From contig NZ_JAUXXP010000053.1 in NCBI RefSeq assembly GCF_030684895.1, forward strand, positions 1 to 41,826: DNA of 41,826 nt. Reading direction: 5' to 3'. Positions 16,119 through 23,495 of this stretch are shown one piece after another. Made by a program: the position numbers and the translations under genes. Source of the stretch: Pseudomonas sp. (GTDB lineage Bacteria; Pseudomonadota; Gammaproteobacteria; Pseudomonadales; Pseudomonadaceae). The notes beneath the pieces were generated by a model. It ran no database searches and was not told the DNA's origin. It saw only the letters and a program-made list of their open reading frames with translations. Position 1 is the stretch's first letter; every line of letters begins with the position of its first letter.

Positions 16119-16868
16119 CTAGCCCATCGGGCTAAAACTGCTCGACGCTGAACAATAACGCTGCTTCATACGATCACTATGATCCTGGCGATCATTTTCG
16201 TAGCGCGCTCGCCATGCTCTGCACTCATCGTGGTAATGCTGTTTGGCGGCTTTGCGGCATTCGCGGTAGTCGATTGAGCCTTTGCTGTGGTTGGCGCATA
16301 CGCTACTGCTGTCGATGTAATTATTAACGGCTACCCACTCTGCCAGGTAGTTTGTGCCGCCATTCCAGCTTTTGATCCACTTCAAGGTGTGCTCTCGCCT
16401 TACGGCGTTGGTCTTTCTTTCGTTACTGGTGCTGGCCGCTGCAACCTGTGTGTAGGTTGGCGGTGTGTAGGTGCTGGCCGGCTGTTTGGGGGTGTAGTTG
16501 TTGTCGTTGAATGAGTTCTGGCTTCGCTGTACCGCTAGCGCGGCTTGCTGCTCTGACCATTCAATATCAGCTTGGTTAGGCGATGGCTGGGCAACCTGTG
16601 GGGCGGGCTCGAAATGCGCAGGGGCCTCTTGGATGGAGTGCGGGGGTTCGCTGTAGGTTTGGGCTGGCTGCTCGCTGAAAACCGGCTGACCGCCAATACG
16701 GATGGCCTGTTTAAGCTGGTTAACATCGATCACGATTGGCTTGGCAAACAGCGCGATCAATCCCCATGTAATCGCTGAGCCAACGCCCAGGATAACGACG
16801 GTACGCCAAGGGGATTGCTTCTTGTTGTTGCGTATATAGTCCGGCGCATCATCCCAGTCTGAGTTCAT
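16119..16868 (-). CDS. Hypothetical single-span membrane protein with Cys-rich C-terminus
   Basis: A 249-residue protein I do not recognise. Residues 1-25 are charged (NSDWDDAPDYIRNNKKQ), residues about 27-46 form a membrane span (TVVILGVGSAITWGLIALFA), and residues 65-150 are rich in Pro, Gln, Ser and Thr and look disordered. The C-terminal 90 residues carry WIKSWNGGTNYLAEWVAVNNYID and a set of Cys and charged residues (SSVCANHSKGSIDYRECR, HDECRAWRARYEND) that suggest a folded disulfide- or metal-bearing domain. ATG 16868 follows AAGGAAGC. It lies upstream of the delta-60 gene on the same strand, 45 bases away, so the two may be cotranscribed. Confidence 0.55.
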   Translation of the reverse strand: MNSDWDDAPDYIRNNKKQSPWRTVVILGVGSAITWGLIALFAKPIVIDVNQLKQAIRIGGQPVFSEQPAQTYSEPPHSIQEAPAHFEPAPQVAQPSPNQADIEWSEQQAALAVQRSQNSFNDNNYTPKQPASTYTPPTYTQVAAASTSNERKTNAVRREHTLKWIKSWNGGTNYLAEWVAVNNYIDSSSVCANHSKGSIDYRECRKAAKQHYHDECRAWRARYENDRQDHSDRMKQRYCSASSSFSPMG

Positions 16869-16961
16869 TAATGCTTCCTTGCCGCCCACCTAGTTACTGG
16901 AAGTAGCTTTGTTCTCTTTTATGCATGGTGGAAATACCACACGGATAGTGACGGAACGAAC

Positions 16962-17057
16962 ATGGAACGGGAAGAGCTGGAACCTTCGACGCTGATAGGC
17001 CCGCAACAGGACGTTAAAACCGTCGAATCCTGGGCGGAGCGCAACGGCCTTGGCTGA
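16962..17057 (+). other. Gene-poor tract with a 31-codon frame, probable remnant
   Basis: The 16869-17257 gap (389 bases) has no convincing gene. One short frame (16962-17057) reads MEREELEPSTLIGP then TVESWAERNGLG and a TGA. Coding-like sequence seems to continue in frame after the stop (GAFRILAMTVATEDGYAHAF), as if the stop were a mutation in a longer gene. WAERNGL resembles the start of a small helix-turn-helix, as in phage excisionases, but this is too weak to name. It lies directly upstream of the tRNA-Ser. Confidence 0.3.
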
Positions 17058-17257
17058 GGCGCATTCCGCATCTTAGCCATGACGGTGGCTACGGAAGATG
17101 GATACGCGCATGCCTTCATCGGTGATTGTTTAGCCTTGCACTAGCCAGATTTCGCCCCAGCCTACCGCCTTTGATCGCAAGCATCTGAAAGTATGTGAAA
17201 AATTTCAAACCAGGGGTTCGCCAAACGCACTTCAGCTGTTATCATGCGCGCCGCCAC

Positions 17258-17347
17258 GGGAAGATGCCGGAGTGGCCGAACGGGACGGATTCGAAATCCG
17301 TTGTGTTAGCGATAGCACCTAGGGTTCAAATCCCTATCTTCCCGCCA
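17258..17347 (+). tRNA. tRNA-Ser (anticodon CGA)
   Basis: A 90-base class II tRNA with a complete cloverleaf. Acceptor GGGAAGA (17258-17264) pairs with TCTTCCC (17337-17343), then discriminator G and an encoded CCA. The anticodon stem is ACGGA/TCCGT with loop TTCGAAA, giving CGA. A long variable arm (TGTTAGCGATAGCA) and the T-arm GGGTTCAAATCCC follow. CGA reads UCG codons. Its 3' end is duplicated in inverted orientation at 14594-14670, and an integrase remnant lies 750 bases downstream, so it has been an integration target. Confidence 0.97.
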
Positions 17348-17360
17348 TATCGCAGTACTG

Positions 17361-17395
17361 AAGCCCCTGAAACTCCTAGAGTTTCGGGGGCTTTT
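17361..17395 (+). terminator. Terminator of tRNA-Ser
   Basis: AGCCCCTGAAACTC (362-375 of the 17 kb block), CTA loop, GAGTTTCGGGGGCT (379-392), then TTT. The stem has one T-G wobble. It begins 14 bases past the CCA. Confidence 0.9.
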
Positions 17396-17417
17396 GCTAT
17401 CTGCGGCATGCAAACGC

Positions 17418-17434
17418 TCGAAAAGGTGTCGAAA
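17418..17434 (+). repeat. Candidate integrase arm-type repeat, copy 2
   Basis: TCGAAAAGGTGTCGAAA, 71 bases downstream of the tRNA 3' end. It matches the minus-strand copy at 14761-14777 at 15 of 17 positions. Arm sites near a tRNA att junction are expected for tyrosine integrases, but two copies alone are weak proof. Confidence 0.45.
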
Positions 17435-17445
17435 GTGGGCTGAGG

Positions 17446-17730
17446 CTAGCCCTGGAGCGGCGGCCACATTCTGGCGACATGCACCAGGGCGAGAATCCAG
17501 ACCGCGTCAGTCTCAGCCTGATAAACGAGGCGATAGTTTTCGTGGGGAATCAGCTCACGAGTACCGGCAACCGATCCCAGCCGCCCCTTTTGGGGAAAGT
17601 CAGCAGGGGTGGATGCAGCCGCGCTGAACAGTTTATCCATGTGCACGGCAGCGCTAGGGCTCTCAGTGGCGATGTATTCCCAGATATCCAGACGATCCTG
17701 CAGGGCCTCGGGCGCCCAAATAACCTTCAT
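17446..17730 (-). CDS. Type II toxin, RelE/ParE family
   Basis: A 94-residue protein with the RelE/ParE fold pattern. MKVIWAPEALQDRLDIWEYIA starts it, where W and an Asp/Glu-rich first helix pair are typical. SAAVHMDKLF and GTRELIPHENYRLVYQ follow (the basic ExxxxNYRLVY strand), and the end reads VWILALVHVARMWP, the VLHxRR-like strand. By family it is either an mRNA interferase (RelE) or a gyrase poison (ParE), and the sequence does not decide. It overlaps the antitoxin gene by 4 bases. It sits between tRNA-Ser and an integrase remnant, a usual place for island-stabilising modules. Confidence 0.88.
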   Translation of the reverse strand: MKVIWAPEALQDRLDIWEYIATESPSAAVHMDKLFSAAASTPADFPQKGRLGSVAGTRELIPHENYRLVYQAETDAVWILALVHVARMWPPLQG

Positions 17731-18005
17731 TCGTGGCCTTGAGCCTTAGCACGGCGAGCGGCGAATTCAGCTTCTACATCATCGTTAGATCGCCCACGAC
17801 CGGCCTCTACCGAGGCCCTGGCTACCGCAACCTTGCGTTGCACGAATTCATCATGCTCTTTGGCCTGTTGCTGCTGGCGGATGAAATCGCGCATAAGGTC
17901 ACGCATGACCTGAGAGGCCGGCAGGTGTGCAGCTTGGGCGGCTGCCATAAATCCTTCGCGTAGCTCGGGTTCCAACTTCAAATTGAAAACGGCTTCTTTG
18001 GCCAT
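17727..18005 (-). CDS. Antitoxin, ribbon-helix-helix type
   Basis: A 92-residue antitoxin. The N-terminus MAKEAVFNLKLEPELREGFMAAA gives the beta strand and first helix of a ribbon-helix-helix DNA-binding domain, then PASQVMRDLMRDFI is the second helix. Residues 55-92 are charged and flexible (the toxin-binding tail, ending FAARRAKAQGHE). ATG 18005 is chosen over an upstream start at 18095 because the RHH strand should begin near the N-terminus, and because the upstream part overlaps the palindromic operator at 18033-18052. It neutralises the toxin encoded immediately downstream and probably represses its own operon. Confidence 0.88.
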   Translation of the reverse strand: MAKEAVFNLKLEPELREGFMAAAQAAHLPASQVMRDLMRDFIRQQQQAKEHDEFVQRKVAVARASVEAGRGRSNDDVEAEFAARRAKAQGHE

Positions 18006-18032
18006 GGTGCGCCCCCCAAGTAAATTCGTATC

Positions 18033-18052
18033 TACAACGTATATACGTTGTA
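18033..18052. promoter_or_regulatory. Perfect 20-bp palindrome, toxin-antitoxin operator
   Basis: TACAACGTAT followed by ATACGTTGTA, a perfect palindrome 28 bases upstream of the antitoxin start. RHH antitoxins typically bind such sites as dimers to autoregulate. It also overlaps the likely promoter of the pair. Confidence 0.75.
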
Positions 18053-18098
18053 TGTATGCTAAACAATGCACGCCGCATAGGAAAGCACAGGTCATCGG

Positions 18099-18391
18099 CT
18101 ATGGCTGAGGTGCGATGATGCTTAGAAAGCGCTGATGATCGCTAGCCGGGCCGAATTTGACGGCATTCTGCAGGTGATCGGGTGCCAGGGTATATAGCGC
18201 ATGGCCATGACCAAGGTGGTATACCCCAGGCTCTTCTGCAAGGTCAAAGTGCTCCCGCCAGTCATGACGAAATGGCTGGCGAATGTGCGTTGCAGTACGC
18301 GCGAGGACTGGCCAGCAGGAGCGGCCAGGGGTTTTTGCGTTTCAGGGCGATCAATAAATGTCGCAAGCGCGATGCAGGCTGAAAGGCACAA
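18099..18391 (-). pseudogene. Tyrosine integrase C-terminal remnant, frameshifted
   Basis: On the minus strand the sequence reads SSRVLQRTFASHFVMTGGSTLTLQKSLGYTTLVMAMRY, clearly the C-terminal catalytic end of a phage/island integrase (compare HVLRHTFASHFMMNGGN with LQxxLGHxxxxMTMRYAHLAPDHL). After MRY the frame shifts. In another frame it continues TLAPDHLQNAVKFGP and ends at a TAG (18099-18101). The catalytic LRHT reads LQRT and LGH reads LGY, so even without the frameshift it would be inactive. No N-terminal part is visible. It lies 750 bases past tRNA-Ser and points toward it. Confidence 0.8.
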
Positions 18392-18417
18392 AAAAATGCC
18401 CGCAGATCGCGGGCATT
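18390..18417 (-). terminator. Terminator of nfuA
   Basis: On the minus strand ATGCCCGC pairs with GCGGGCAT (396-403 and 409-416 of the 18 kb block) and is followed by a run of seven T. It lies just past the nfuA stop. Confidence 0.9.
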
Positions 18418-18434
18418 ATTGTTTAGCCATCTAC

Positions 18435-19019
18435 TTAGTAGTAGGCGTTTTCCTTGTTGGTGTGGTCCGTTACGTCACGCACGCCTTTCAATTCAGGAAT
18501 GCGTTCAAGCAGGGTTTTCTCGATGCCTTCCTTGAGCGTCAGGTCAACCTGGCCGCAGCCCTGGCAGCCACCGCCGAATTTCAATACGGCGATGCCGTCA
18601 TCAACCACGTCGATCAGGCTGACTTCGCCGCCATGACTGGCCAGACCGGGGTTGATCTCGGTCTGCAGGTAGTAGCTGATGCGCTCGTTGATCGGGCTGT
18701 CTTCATTGACCATCGGCACTTTGGCGTTCGGCGCCTTGATGGTCAGCTGGCCGCCCATGCGGTCGGTGGCGTAGTCGACCACGGCATCTTCCAGAAACGG
18801 CTCGCTAACGGCATCGATCCAGGCGGTGAAACTGGCCAGACCGAGCGCGGTGTCTTCGGCCTTTTGCTCGCCCGGCTTGCAGTAGGCAATGCAGGTTTCG
18901 GCGTACTGGGTGCCCGGCTGGGTGATAAATACGCGGATGCCGATGCCCGGGGTGCTCTGCTTGCTCAGCAGGTCAGCCAGATAATCGTGGGCAGCGTCGG
19001 TAATGGTAATGGTGCTCAT
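18435..19019 (-). CDS. nfuA: Fe-S biogenesis protein NfuA
   Basis: A 194-residue protein with two parts. Residues about 1-95 are a degenerate A-type (IscA-like) domain ([29 protein letters not shown]). Residues about 105-194 are an Nfu domain with the cluster-binding CxxC at Cys152 and Cys155 in [15 protein letters not shown]. It carries 4Fe-4S clusters to apo-enzymes, especially under oxidative or iron stress. The start MSTITITD at 19019 is preferred over the upstream ATG at 19034, and the length equals Pseudomonas NfuA. In this window its clients could include Anr, CcoG and HemN. Confidence 0.95.
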   Translation of the reverse strand: MSTITITDAAHDYLADLLSKQSTPGIGIRVFITQPGTQYAETCIAYCKPGEQKAEDTALGLASFTAWIDAVSEPFLEDAVVDYATDRMGGQLTIKAPNAKVPMVNEDSPINERISYYLQTEINPGLASHGGEVSLIDVVDDGIAVLKFGGGCQGCGQVDLTLKEGIEKTLLERIPELKGVRDVTDHTNKENAYY

Positions 19020-19129
19020 GGCAACTCCTCGCAAACATGCGCGCAGTGTACGCCACTCGCCAGCGCCGGCAAAGTCCTAGTGTTTTAGTAGGAATAGCAC
19101 TTATTCGCTAAACGCCAGTCGCCACGGGC

Positions 19130-19810
19130 TTATGCGCAGAGAAACTGCGCAATCGCATCGGCCGCCGCTTGCATGTGCTGTTGATGAGTAAAGCCTGAGC
19201 TTTTCAGCGGTTTGAGGTCATGGTCGCCCGCTGTCAGCCAATGCAATTTGATTGTCTCAGACAACACATAGCCCGCCACCGCCTGGCGATTCCCCAGAGC
19301 ATCACGCTCACCTTGGATAATCAGCGTTGGCGTGCGCAGCTCGGCTAGGTGTGAGACCCGCGGCTTTTCCGGCTTGCCGACGGCATAGAAGGGATAACCC
19401 AGGCACACCAGCGCATCGGCGCCCAACTCATCGGCCAGCAAGCTGGCCATGCGTCCGCCCATGGATTTGCCGCCAATGGCCAGCGGCCCTGCGACCTGTT
19501 GGCGCACCTGGCCGTACACCTCACGCCACTGTTCTAGGAGTTTGGCCTGGGGGTTGGGTGGGCGCTTCTTACCGTCCAGCCGCCGCGCCGCCATGTAGTC
19601 AAACTCGAAGCGCAGTACGGCAACTCCATGCACGGCAAGGCTTTGCGCCATGGTTTGCATGAACTCGCTGTCCATTGGCGCACCGGCGCCATGGGCCAGA
19701 ATCAAGGTAGCGCGCGTCTCACCAAGCGGGCGATCCCACAACCAACTGCCATCACCCTGCCACTGCGCGCATTGATCCCCGTCAATACCCGCCTCACGCC
19801 CTTTGCTCAT
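19130..19810 (-). CDS. Alpha/beta hydrolase, KANL3/Tex30 family
   Basis: A 226-residue cytoplasmic alpha/beta hydrolase. Strand beta-3 reads ATLILAHGAGAPMDS, the oxyanion region. The nucleophile elbow is GGKSMGGRMAS (Gly-x-Ser-x-Gly with Ser at about residue 118). The acid and His appear later in PTLIIQGERDALGN and TAGDHDLKPL. These are the marks of the KANL3/Tex30-like family (COG3571). ATG 19810 fits the domain start. A longer in-frame reading to 20107 would run into the ccoN gene on the other strand and is unlikely. The substrate is unknown. Confidence 0.83.
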   Translation of the reverse strand: MSKGREAGIDGDQCAQWQGDGSWLWDRPLGETRATLILAHGAGAPMDSEFMQTMAQSLAVHGVAVLRFEFDYMAARRLDGKKRPPNPQAKLLEQWREVYGQVRQQVAGPLAIGGKSMGGRMASLLADELGADALVCLGYPFYAVGKPEKPRVSHLAELRTPTLIIQGERDALGNRQAVAGYVLSETIKLHWLTAGDHDLKPLKSSGFTHQQHMQAAADAIAQFLCA

Positions 19811-19915
19811 GCTTGCCTCGCTTAAAAACCATTCGGACTGCGACGCTGATCGTACAGGCGCGCAGCCATGGATTTTCGATGATTGGTCTATAACCGTGGA
19901 TGGAAGCCCCCTGAA

Positions 19916-21367
19916 ATGAACATAACCAGGAACACAGCAACCAGTTCCGCCTACAACTACAAGGTGGTTCGCCAATTCGCCATCATGACGGTGGTGTGGG
20001 GCATTGTCGGGATGGGGCTCGGCGTGTTTATCGCCGCGCAACTGGCCTGGCCCGAACTCAACTTCAACCTGCCGTGGACCAGCTTCGGCCGCCTGCGCCC
20101 GCTGCATACCAACGCGGTGATCTTCGCCTTCGGCGGTTGCGCGCTATTCGCCACCAGCTATTACGCCGTGCAACGCACCTCGCAGGCCACCCTGTTCGCA
20201 CCCAAGCTTGCGGCCTTCACCTTCTGGGGCTGGCAACTGGTGATCGTCCTGGCGGCCATCAGTTTGCCCATGGGCTGGACCAGCTCCAAGGAGTACGCCG
20301 AGCTGGAATGGCCGATCGACATTCTGATCACCATTGTCTGGGTCAGCTACGCCGTTGTGTTCTTCGGTACGGTGATCAAGCGTAACGTCAGCCACATCTA
20401 CGTGGGCAACTGGTTTTTCGGTGGTTTTATCCTCACCGTCGCGCTGCTGCACCTGGTCAACAACCTGGAAGTGCCGGTCACCCTGACCAAGTCCTACTCG
20501 GCCTATGCCGGGGCCACGGACGCGATGATCCAGTGGTGGTATGGCCACAACGCCGTGGGCTTTTTCCTCACTGCGGGCTTTCTGGGGATGATGTATTACT
20601 TCGTGCCCAAGCAGGCCGGTCGCCCGGTGTACTCCTACCGGTTGTCCATTGTGCATTTCTGGGCGCTGATTGCCGTGTACATCTGGGCCGGCCCGCATCA
20701 CCTGCACTACACCGCGCTGCCGGACTGGGCGCAGAGCCTGGGCATGGTGATGTCGCTGATTCTGCTGGCGCCAAGCTGGGGCGGCATGATCAACGGCATG
20801 ATGACCCTCTCCGGAGCCTGGCATAAGCTGCGTACCGACCCGATTCTGCGCTTCCTCGTTGTATCGCTGGCGTTCTACGGCATGTCGACCTTTGAAGGTC
20901 CGATGATGGCGATCAAAACCGTCAATGCCCTATCCCACTACACCGACTGGACCATCGGCCACGTACATGCCGGTGCGCTGGGCTGGGTGGCCATGGTGTC
21001 GATCGGCTCGCTCTACCACATGCTGCCGAAAGTCTTCGGTCGCGACGAAATGCACAGCATTGCTTTGATTAACGTGCACTTCTGGTTCGCCACCATTGGC
21101 ACCGTGCTGTACATCGCCTCGATGTGGGTCAACGGCATCGCCCAGGGCCTTATGTGGCGCGCGGTCAACGAAGACGGCACCCTCACCTACTCCTTTGTCG
21201 AAGCACTGGAAGCCAGCCACCCCGGCTTTGTGGTGCGGGTCATCGGCGGCGCGATCTTCTTCGCCGGCATGTTGGTGATGGCCTGGAACGTCTGGCAGAC
21301 CGTGCGTCACACCAAGGCTGCAGAGATGGACGCCGCCGCACAGTTTTCGCTTGAGGGAGCCCACTGA
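19916..21367 (+). CDS. ccoN: cbb3-type cytochrome c oxidase subunit I (CcoN, first copy)
   Basis: A 483-residue catalytic subunit with 12 membrane spans. It reduces O2 at the heme b3-CuB site and pumps protons. Visible ligands are [11 protein letters not shown] (low-spin heme b His), [11 protein letters not shown] (CuB His, covalently linked to the Tyr of YIWAGPHH), the His-His pair in that motif (about residues 261-262), and HVHAGALGW (heme b and b3 His). I chose ATG 19916 to match family N-termini ([13 protein letters not shown]). By synteny this operon corresponds to cco-2 of P. aeruginosa. No clear ANR box is visible in the 105-base gap to the divergent hydrolase. Its stop overlaps ccoO (TGATG). 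Confidence 0.95.
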   Translation: MNITRNTATSSAYNYKVVRQFAIMTVVWGIVGMGLGVFIAAQLAWPELNFNLPWTSFGRLRPLHTNAVIFAFGGCALFATSYYAVQRTSQATLFAPKLAAFTFWGWQLVIVLAAISLPMGWTSSKEYAELEWPIDILITIVWVSYAVVFFGTVIKRNVSHIYVGNWFFGGFILTVALLHLVNNLEVPVTLTKSYSAYAGATDAMIQWWYGHNAVGFFLTAGFLGMMYYFVPKQAGRPVYSYRLSIVHFWALIAVYIWAGPHHLHYTALPDWAQSLGMVMSLILLAPSWGGMINGMMTLSGAWHKLRTDPILRFLVVSLAFYGMSTFEGPMMAIKTVNALSHYTDWTIGHVHAGALGWVAMVSIGSLYHMLPKVFGRDEMHSIALINVHFWFATIGTVLYIASMWVNGIAQGLMWRAVNEDGTLTYSFVEALEASHPGFVVRVIGGAIFFAGMLVMAWNVWQTVRHTKAAEMDAAAQFSLEGAH

Positions 21368-21975
21368 TGAGACACGAAATACTCGAGAAGAACATCGGCC
21401 TGATGGCGCTGATGATGGTGCTGGCTGTGAGCATCGGCGGCCTGACGCAGATCGTCCCGCTGTTCTTTCAGGACGTCACCAATGAACCGGTGGCCGGCCT
21501 CAAGCCCTACACCGCGCTGCAACTGGAAGGCCGTGACATCTATATCCGTGAAGGCTGCGTCGGCTGCCATTCGCAGATGATCCGGCCGTTCCGCGCCGAA
21601 ACCGAGCGCTACGGCCACTACTCGGTGGCTGGCGAAAGCGTCTACGACCACCCCTTCCTCTGGGGCTCCAAGCGCACGGGGCCTGACCTGGCTCGGGTTG
21701 GCGGGCGCTACTCGGATGAATGGCACCGCGCGCACCTGTACAACCCACGCAACGTGGTGCCGGAGTCAAAGATGCCTGCCTATCCATGGCTGGTGGAAAG
21801 CACCCTGGATGGCCAAGACATCGCCAAGAAAATGCAGGCCCTGCGCTTTCTCGGCGTTCCGTACAGCGAGGAAGACATCGCCGGCGCCGCCGCAGCCGTA
21901 AAAGGCAAGAGCGAGATGGATGCCATGGTCGCCTACCTGCAAGTGCTCGGCATTGCCGTGAAGAACAAGAGGTAG
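21367..21975 (+). CDS. ccoO: cbb3-type oxidase subunit II (CcoO, first copy)
   Basis: A 202-residue monoheme cytochrome c anchored by one N-terminal span (about residues 12-35). The heme site is GCVGCHSQM with Cys64, Cys67 and His68. A distal Met ligand is likely in [10 protein letters not shown]. It passes electrons to CcoN. ATG shares one base with the ccoN stop (TGATG), giving translational coupling. It is nearly identical in motif positions to the second copy at 24953. Confidence 0.95.
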   Translation: MRHEILEKNIGLMALMMVLAVSIGGLTQIVPLFFQDVTNEPVAGLKPYTALQLEGRDIYIREGCVGCHSQMIRPFRAETERYGHYSVAGESVYDHPFLWGSKRTGPDLARVGGRYSDEWHRAHLYNPRNVVPESKMPAYPWLVESTLDGQDIAKKMQALRFLGVPYSEEDIAGAAAAVKGKSEMDAMVAYLQVLGIAVKNKR

Positions 21976-21979
21976 AGCC

Positions 21980-22180
21980 ATGTCATTCGATTTTTTTGAT
22001 ATCGGCGCTCTGGATATTGGAACCGTGCGCGGCATCGGTACGGCACTGGTTCTGCTGTCGTTTGTCTGCGTCACCCTGTGGGCTTACAGCGGCAAGCGCC
22101 GCACGGCGTTCGATGAGGCCGCCCTTCTGCCCTTTGCCGATGAACCCAAGCTGGCTGCACCGAGGAGCAAGACCCCATGA
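21980..22180 (+). CDS. ccoQ: cbb3-type oxidase subunit CcoQ (first copy)
   Basis: A 66-residue protein with one membrane helix ([18 protein letters not shown]) and the family tail [14 protein letters not shown]. CcoQ stabilises the NOP complex and is the least conserved subunit. The gene follows ccoO by 4 bases and overlaps ccoP by 4 (ATGA). The first copy has a longer N-terminus ([12 protein letters not shown]) than the second. Confidence 0.9.
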   Translation: MSFDFFDIGALDIGTVRGIGTALVLLSFVCVTLWAYSGKRRTAFDEAALLPFADEPKLAAPRSKTP

Positions 22181-23115
22181 GCACGTTCTGGAGCTGGTAC
22201 ATCACAGTGCTGACCGTCGGCACCCTGCTCGCCCTGTTCTGGCTGATTTTCGCCACCCGTAAAAGCGAAGTGCACAAGAACCCCACCGAGCAGACCATGG
22301 GGCATTCCTTCGACGGCATCGAGGAATATGACAACCCGCTGCCCAAGTGGTGGTTCATGCTGTTTATCGGCACCATCGTCTTTTCGATTGCCTACCTGGT
22401 CTTGTACCCCGGCCTGGGCAACTGGAAAGGCCTGCTGCCGGGCTATGAAGGCGGCTGGACCCAGGTCAAGCAATGGCAGCGCGAAGTGAACAAGGCTGAC
22501 GAGCTGTATGGGCCGATCTTCGCCAAATATGCGGCCATGCCCCTGGAAGAAGTGGCCAAAGACGAGCAGGCGCTGAAAATGGGCGGGCGTATGTTTGCCA
22601 CCTACTGCTCGGTCTGCCACGGCTCCGACGCCAAGGGCGCAGTGGGCTTCCCTAACCTCACCGACAACCACTGGCGCTGGGGCGGCGAGCCTAATGTGAT
22701 CAAGACCAGCATCCTCAATGGCCGCATCGGTGCCATGCCGGCCTGGGCGGCGATCATTGGTGAAGACGGCGTGCAACAGGTTGCCGCTTATGTGCGCAAA
22801 GACCTAGCCGGCCTGCCGCTGCCCGCCGACAAAAGCTTCGATCTGCAGCAAGGCGCCGCCATCTATGCCGCCAACTGCCTGGCCTGCCACGGTGCACAAG
22901 GCAAAGGCATGGCCATGCTCGGCGCGCCTGACCTGACCAGCCCCGCTGGCTGGATCTACGGCAGCAGCCTGGTGCAGTTGCAACAGACCATCCGCCACGG
23001 CCGCAACGGCCAGATGCCAGCGCAAGAGCAGTATCTGGGCAACGACAAGGTGCATCTGCTGGCCGCTTATGTCCTAAGCCTGAGCCAGCAACAACAGAAC
23101 GCCGCCGCACAGTAA
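22177..23115 (+). CDS. ccoP: cbb3-type oxidase diheme subunit III (CcoP, first copy)
   Basis: A 312-residue membrane-anchored diheme cytochrome c. Two N-terminal spans (about residues 5-22 and 57-78) lead into tandem cytochrome c domains with CSVCH (Cys144, Cys147, His148) and CLACH (Cys234, Cys237, His238). Distal Met ligands are likely in GAMPAW and GQMPAQ. It receives electrons from soluble cytochromes c and passes them to CcoO. It lacks a linker of about two dozen residues that is present in the second CcoP (25749). Confidence 0.95.
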   Translation: MSTFWSWYITVLTVGTLLALFWLIFATRKSEVHKNPTEQTMGHSFDGIEEYDNPLPKWWFMLFIGTIVFSIAYLVLYPGLGNWKGLLPGYEGGWTQVKQWQREVNKADELYGPIFAKYAAMPLEEVAKDEQALKMGGRMFATYCSVCHGSDAKGAVGFPNLTDNHWRWGGEPNVIKTSILNGRIGAMPAWAAIIGEDGVQQVAAYVRKDLAGLPLPADKSFDLQQGAAIYAANCLACHGAQGKGMAMLGAPDLTSPAGWIYGSSLVQLQQTIRHGRNGQMPAQEQYLGNDKVHLLAAYVLSLSQQQQNAAAQ

Positions 23116-23135
23116 TCGCTAAAACCGCAGCAACC

Positions 23136-23160
23136 GGCTGGCGACCCCAGGTCGCCAGCC
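23136..23160. terminator. Strong hairpin after the first cco operon
   Basis: GGCTGGCGACC (23136-23146), CCA, GGTCGCCAGCC (23150-23160), a perfect 11-base stem 20 bases past ccoP. No T run follows. It could be a factor-aided terminator or an mRNA 3' stabiliser. Its inner GCGACC/GGTCGC core recurs at 23204-23220 and 26745-26783. Confidence 0.65.
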
Positions 23161-23184
23161 ACTCAAGCAAGCCTCTTCCGCGCC

Positions 23185-23220
23185 CGGACAGCCGTCCGAG
23201 CCATGCGACCCAAGGTCGCA
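23185..23220. repeat. Two further small hairpins between the cco operons
   Basis: CGGAC (23185-23189), AGCC, GTCCG (23194-23198), then TGCGACC (23204-23210), CAA, GGTCGCA (23214-23220). The second shares its GCGACC/GGTCGC core with hairpins at 23136 and 26745. Confidence 0.55.
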
Positions 23221-23495
23221 CCCTTCCGACCAAGTGCATGCGCGACCTTTGACTTGAGCTAATCTTGTCGACAGTCGCCACCTGTCATAACTCCAAGGCG
23301 ATTCCCATCTTTGCGCTACGCCTGTTTAAGGCGTTTTATGCTCGCGGCAATGCCCTGCATAAGCGACCATGCATGCTTGCCAACAGCCCTGAAAGCCTTA
23401 TCGCGCCGGCTTGTGTCGTTGCAATGAGAACCTGCTTTCTCCATACTTGCCGCCGATTTTTGCCCCTAAAAAATCCATTAACCGTGGAACCCATA
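23221..23495 (+). promoter_or_regulatory. Long leader/promoter region of the second ccoN
   Basis: About 275 bases before ATG 23496. An ANR-like half site TTGAC lies at 23249-23253 (TTGAC TTGA GCTAA, right half poor), and the rest shows no obvious box. The region is open in frame back to 23265, but residues encoded there do not match CcoN, so I read it as untranslated leader. I see no small RNA or riboswitch I can name. Confidence 0.35.

Noticed and set aside
23265..23495. N-terminal extension of the second CcoN from 23265
   Set aside because: The encoded residues do not resemble CcoN, and the homologous start is at 23496. The region reads as leader.
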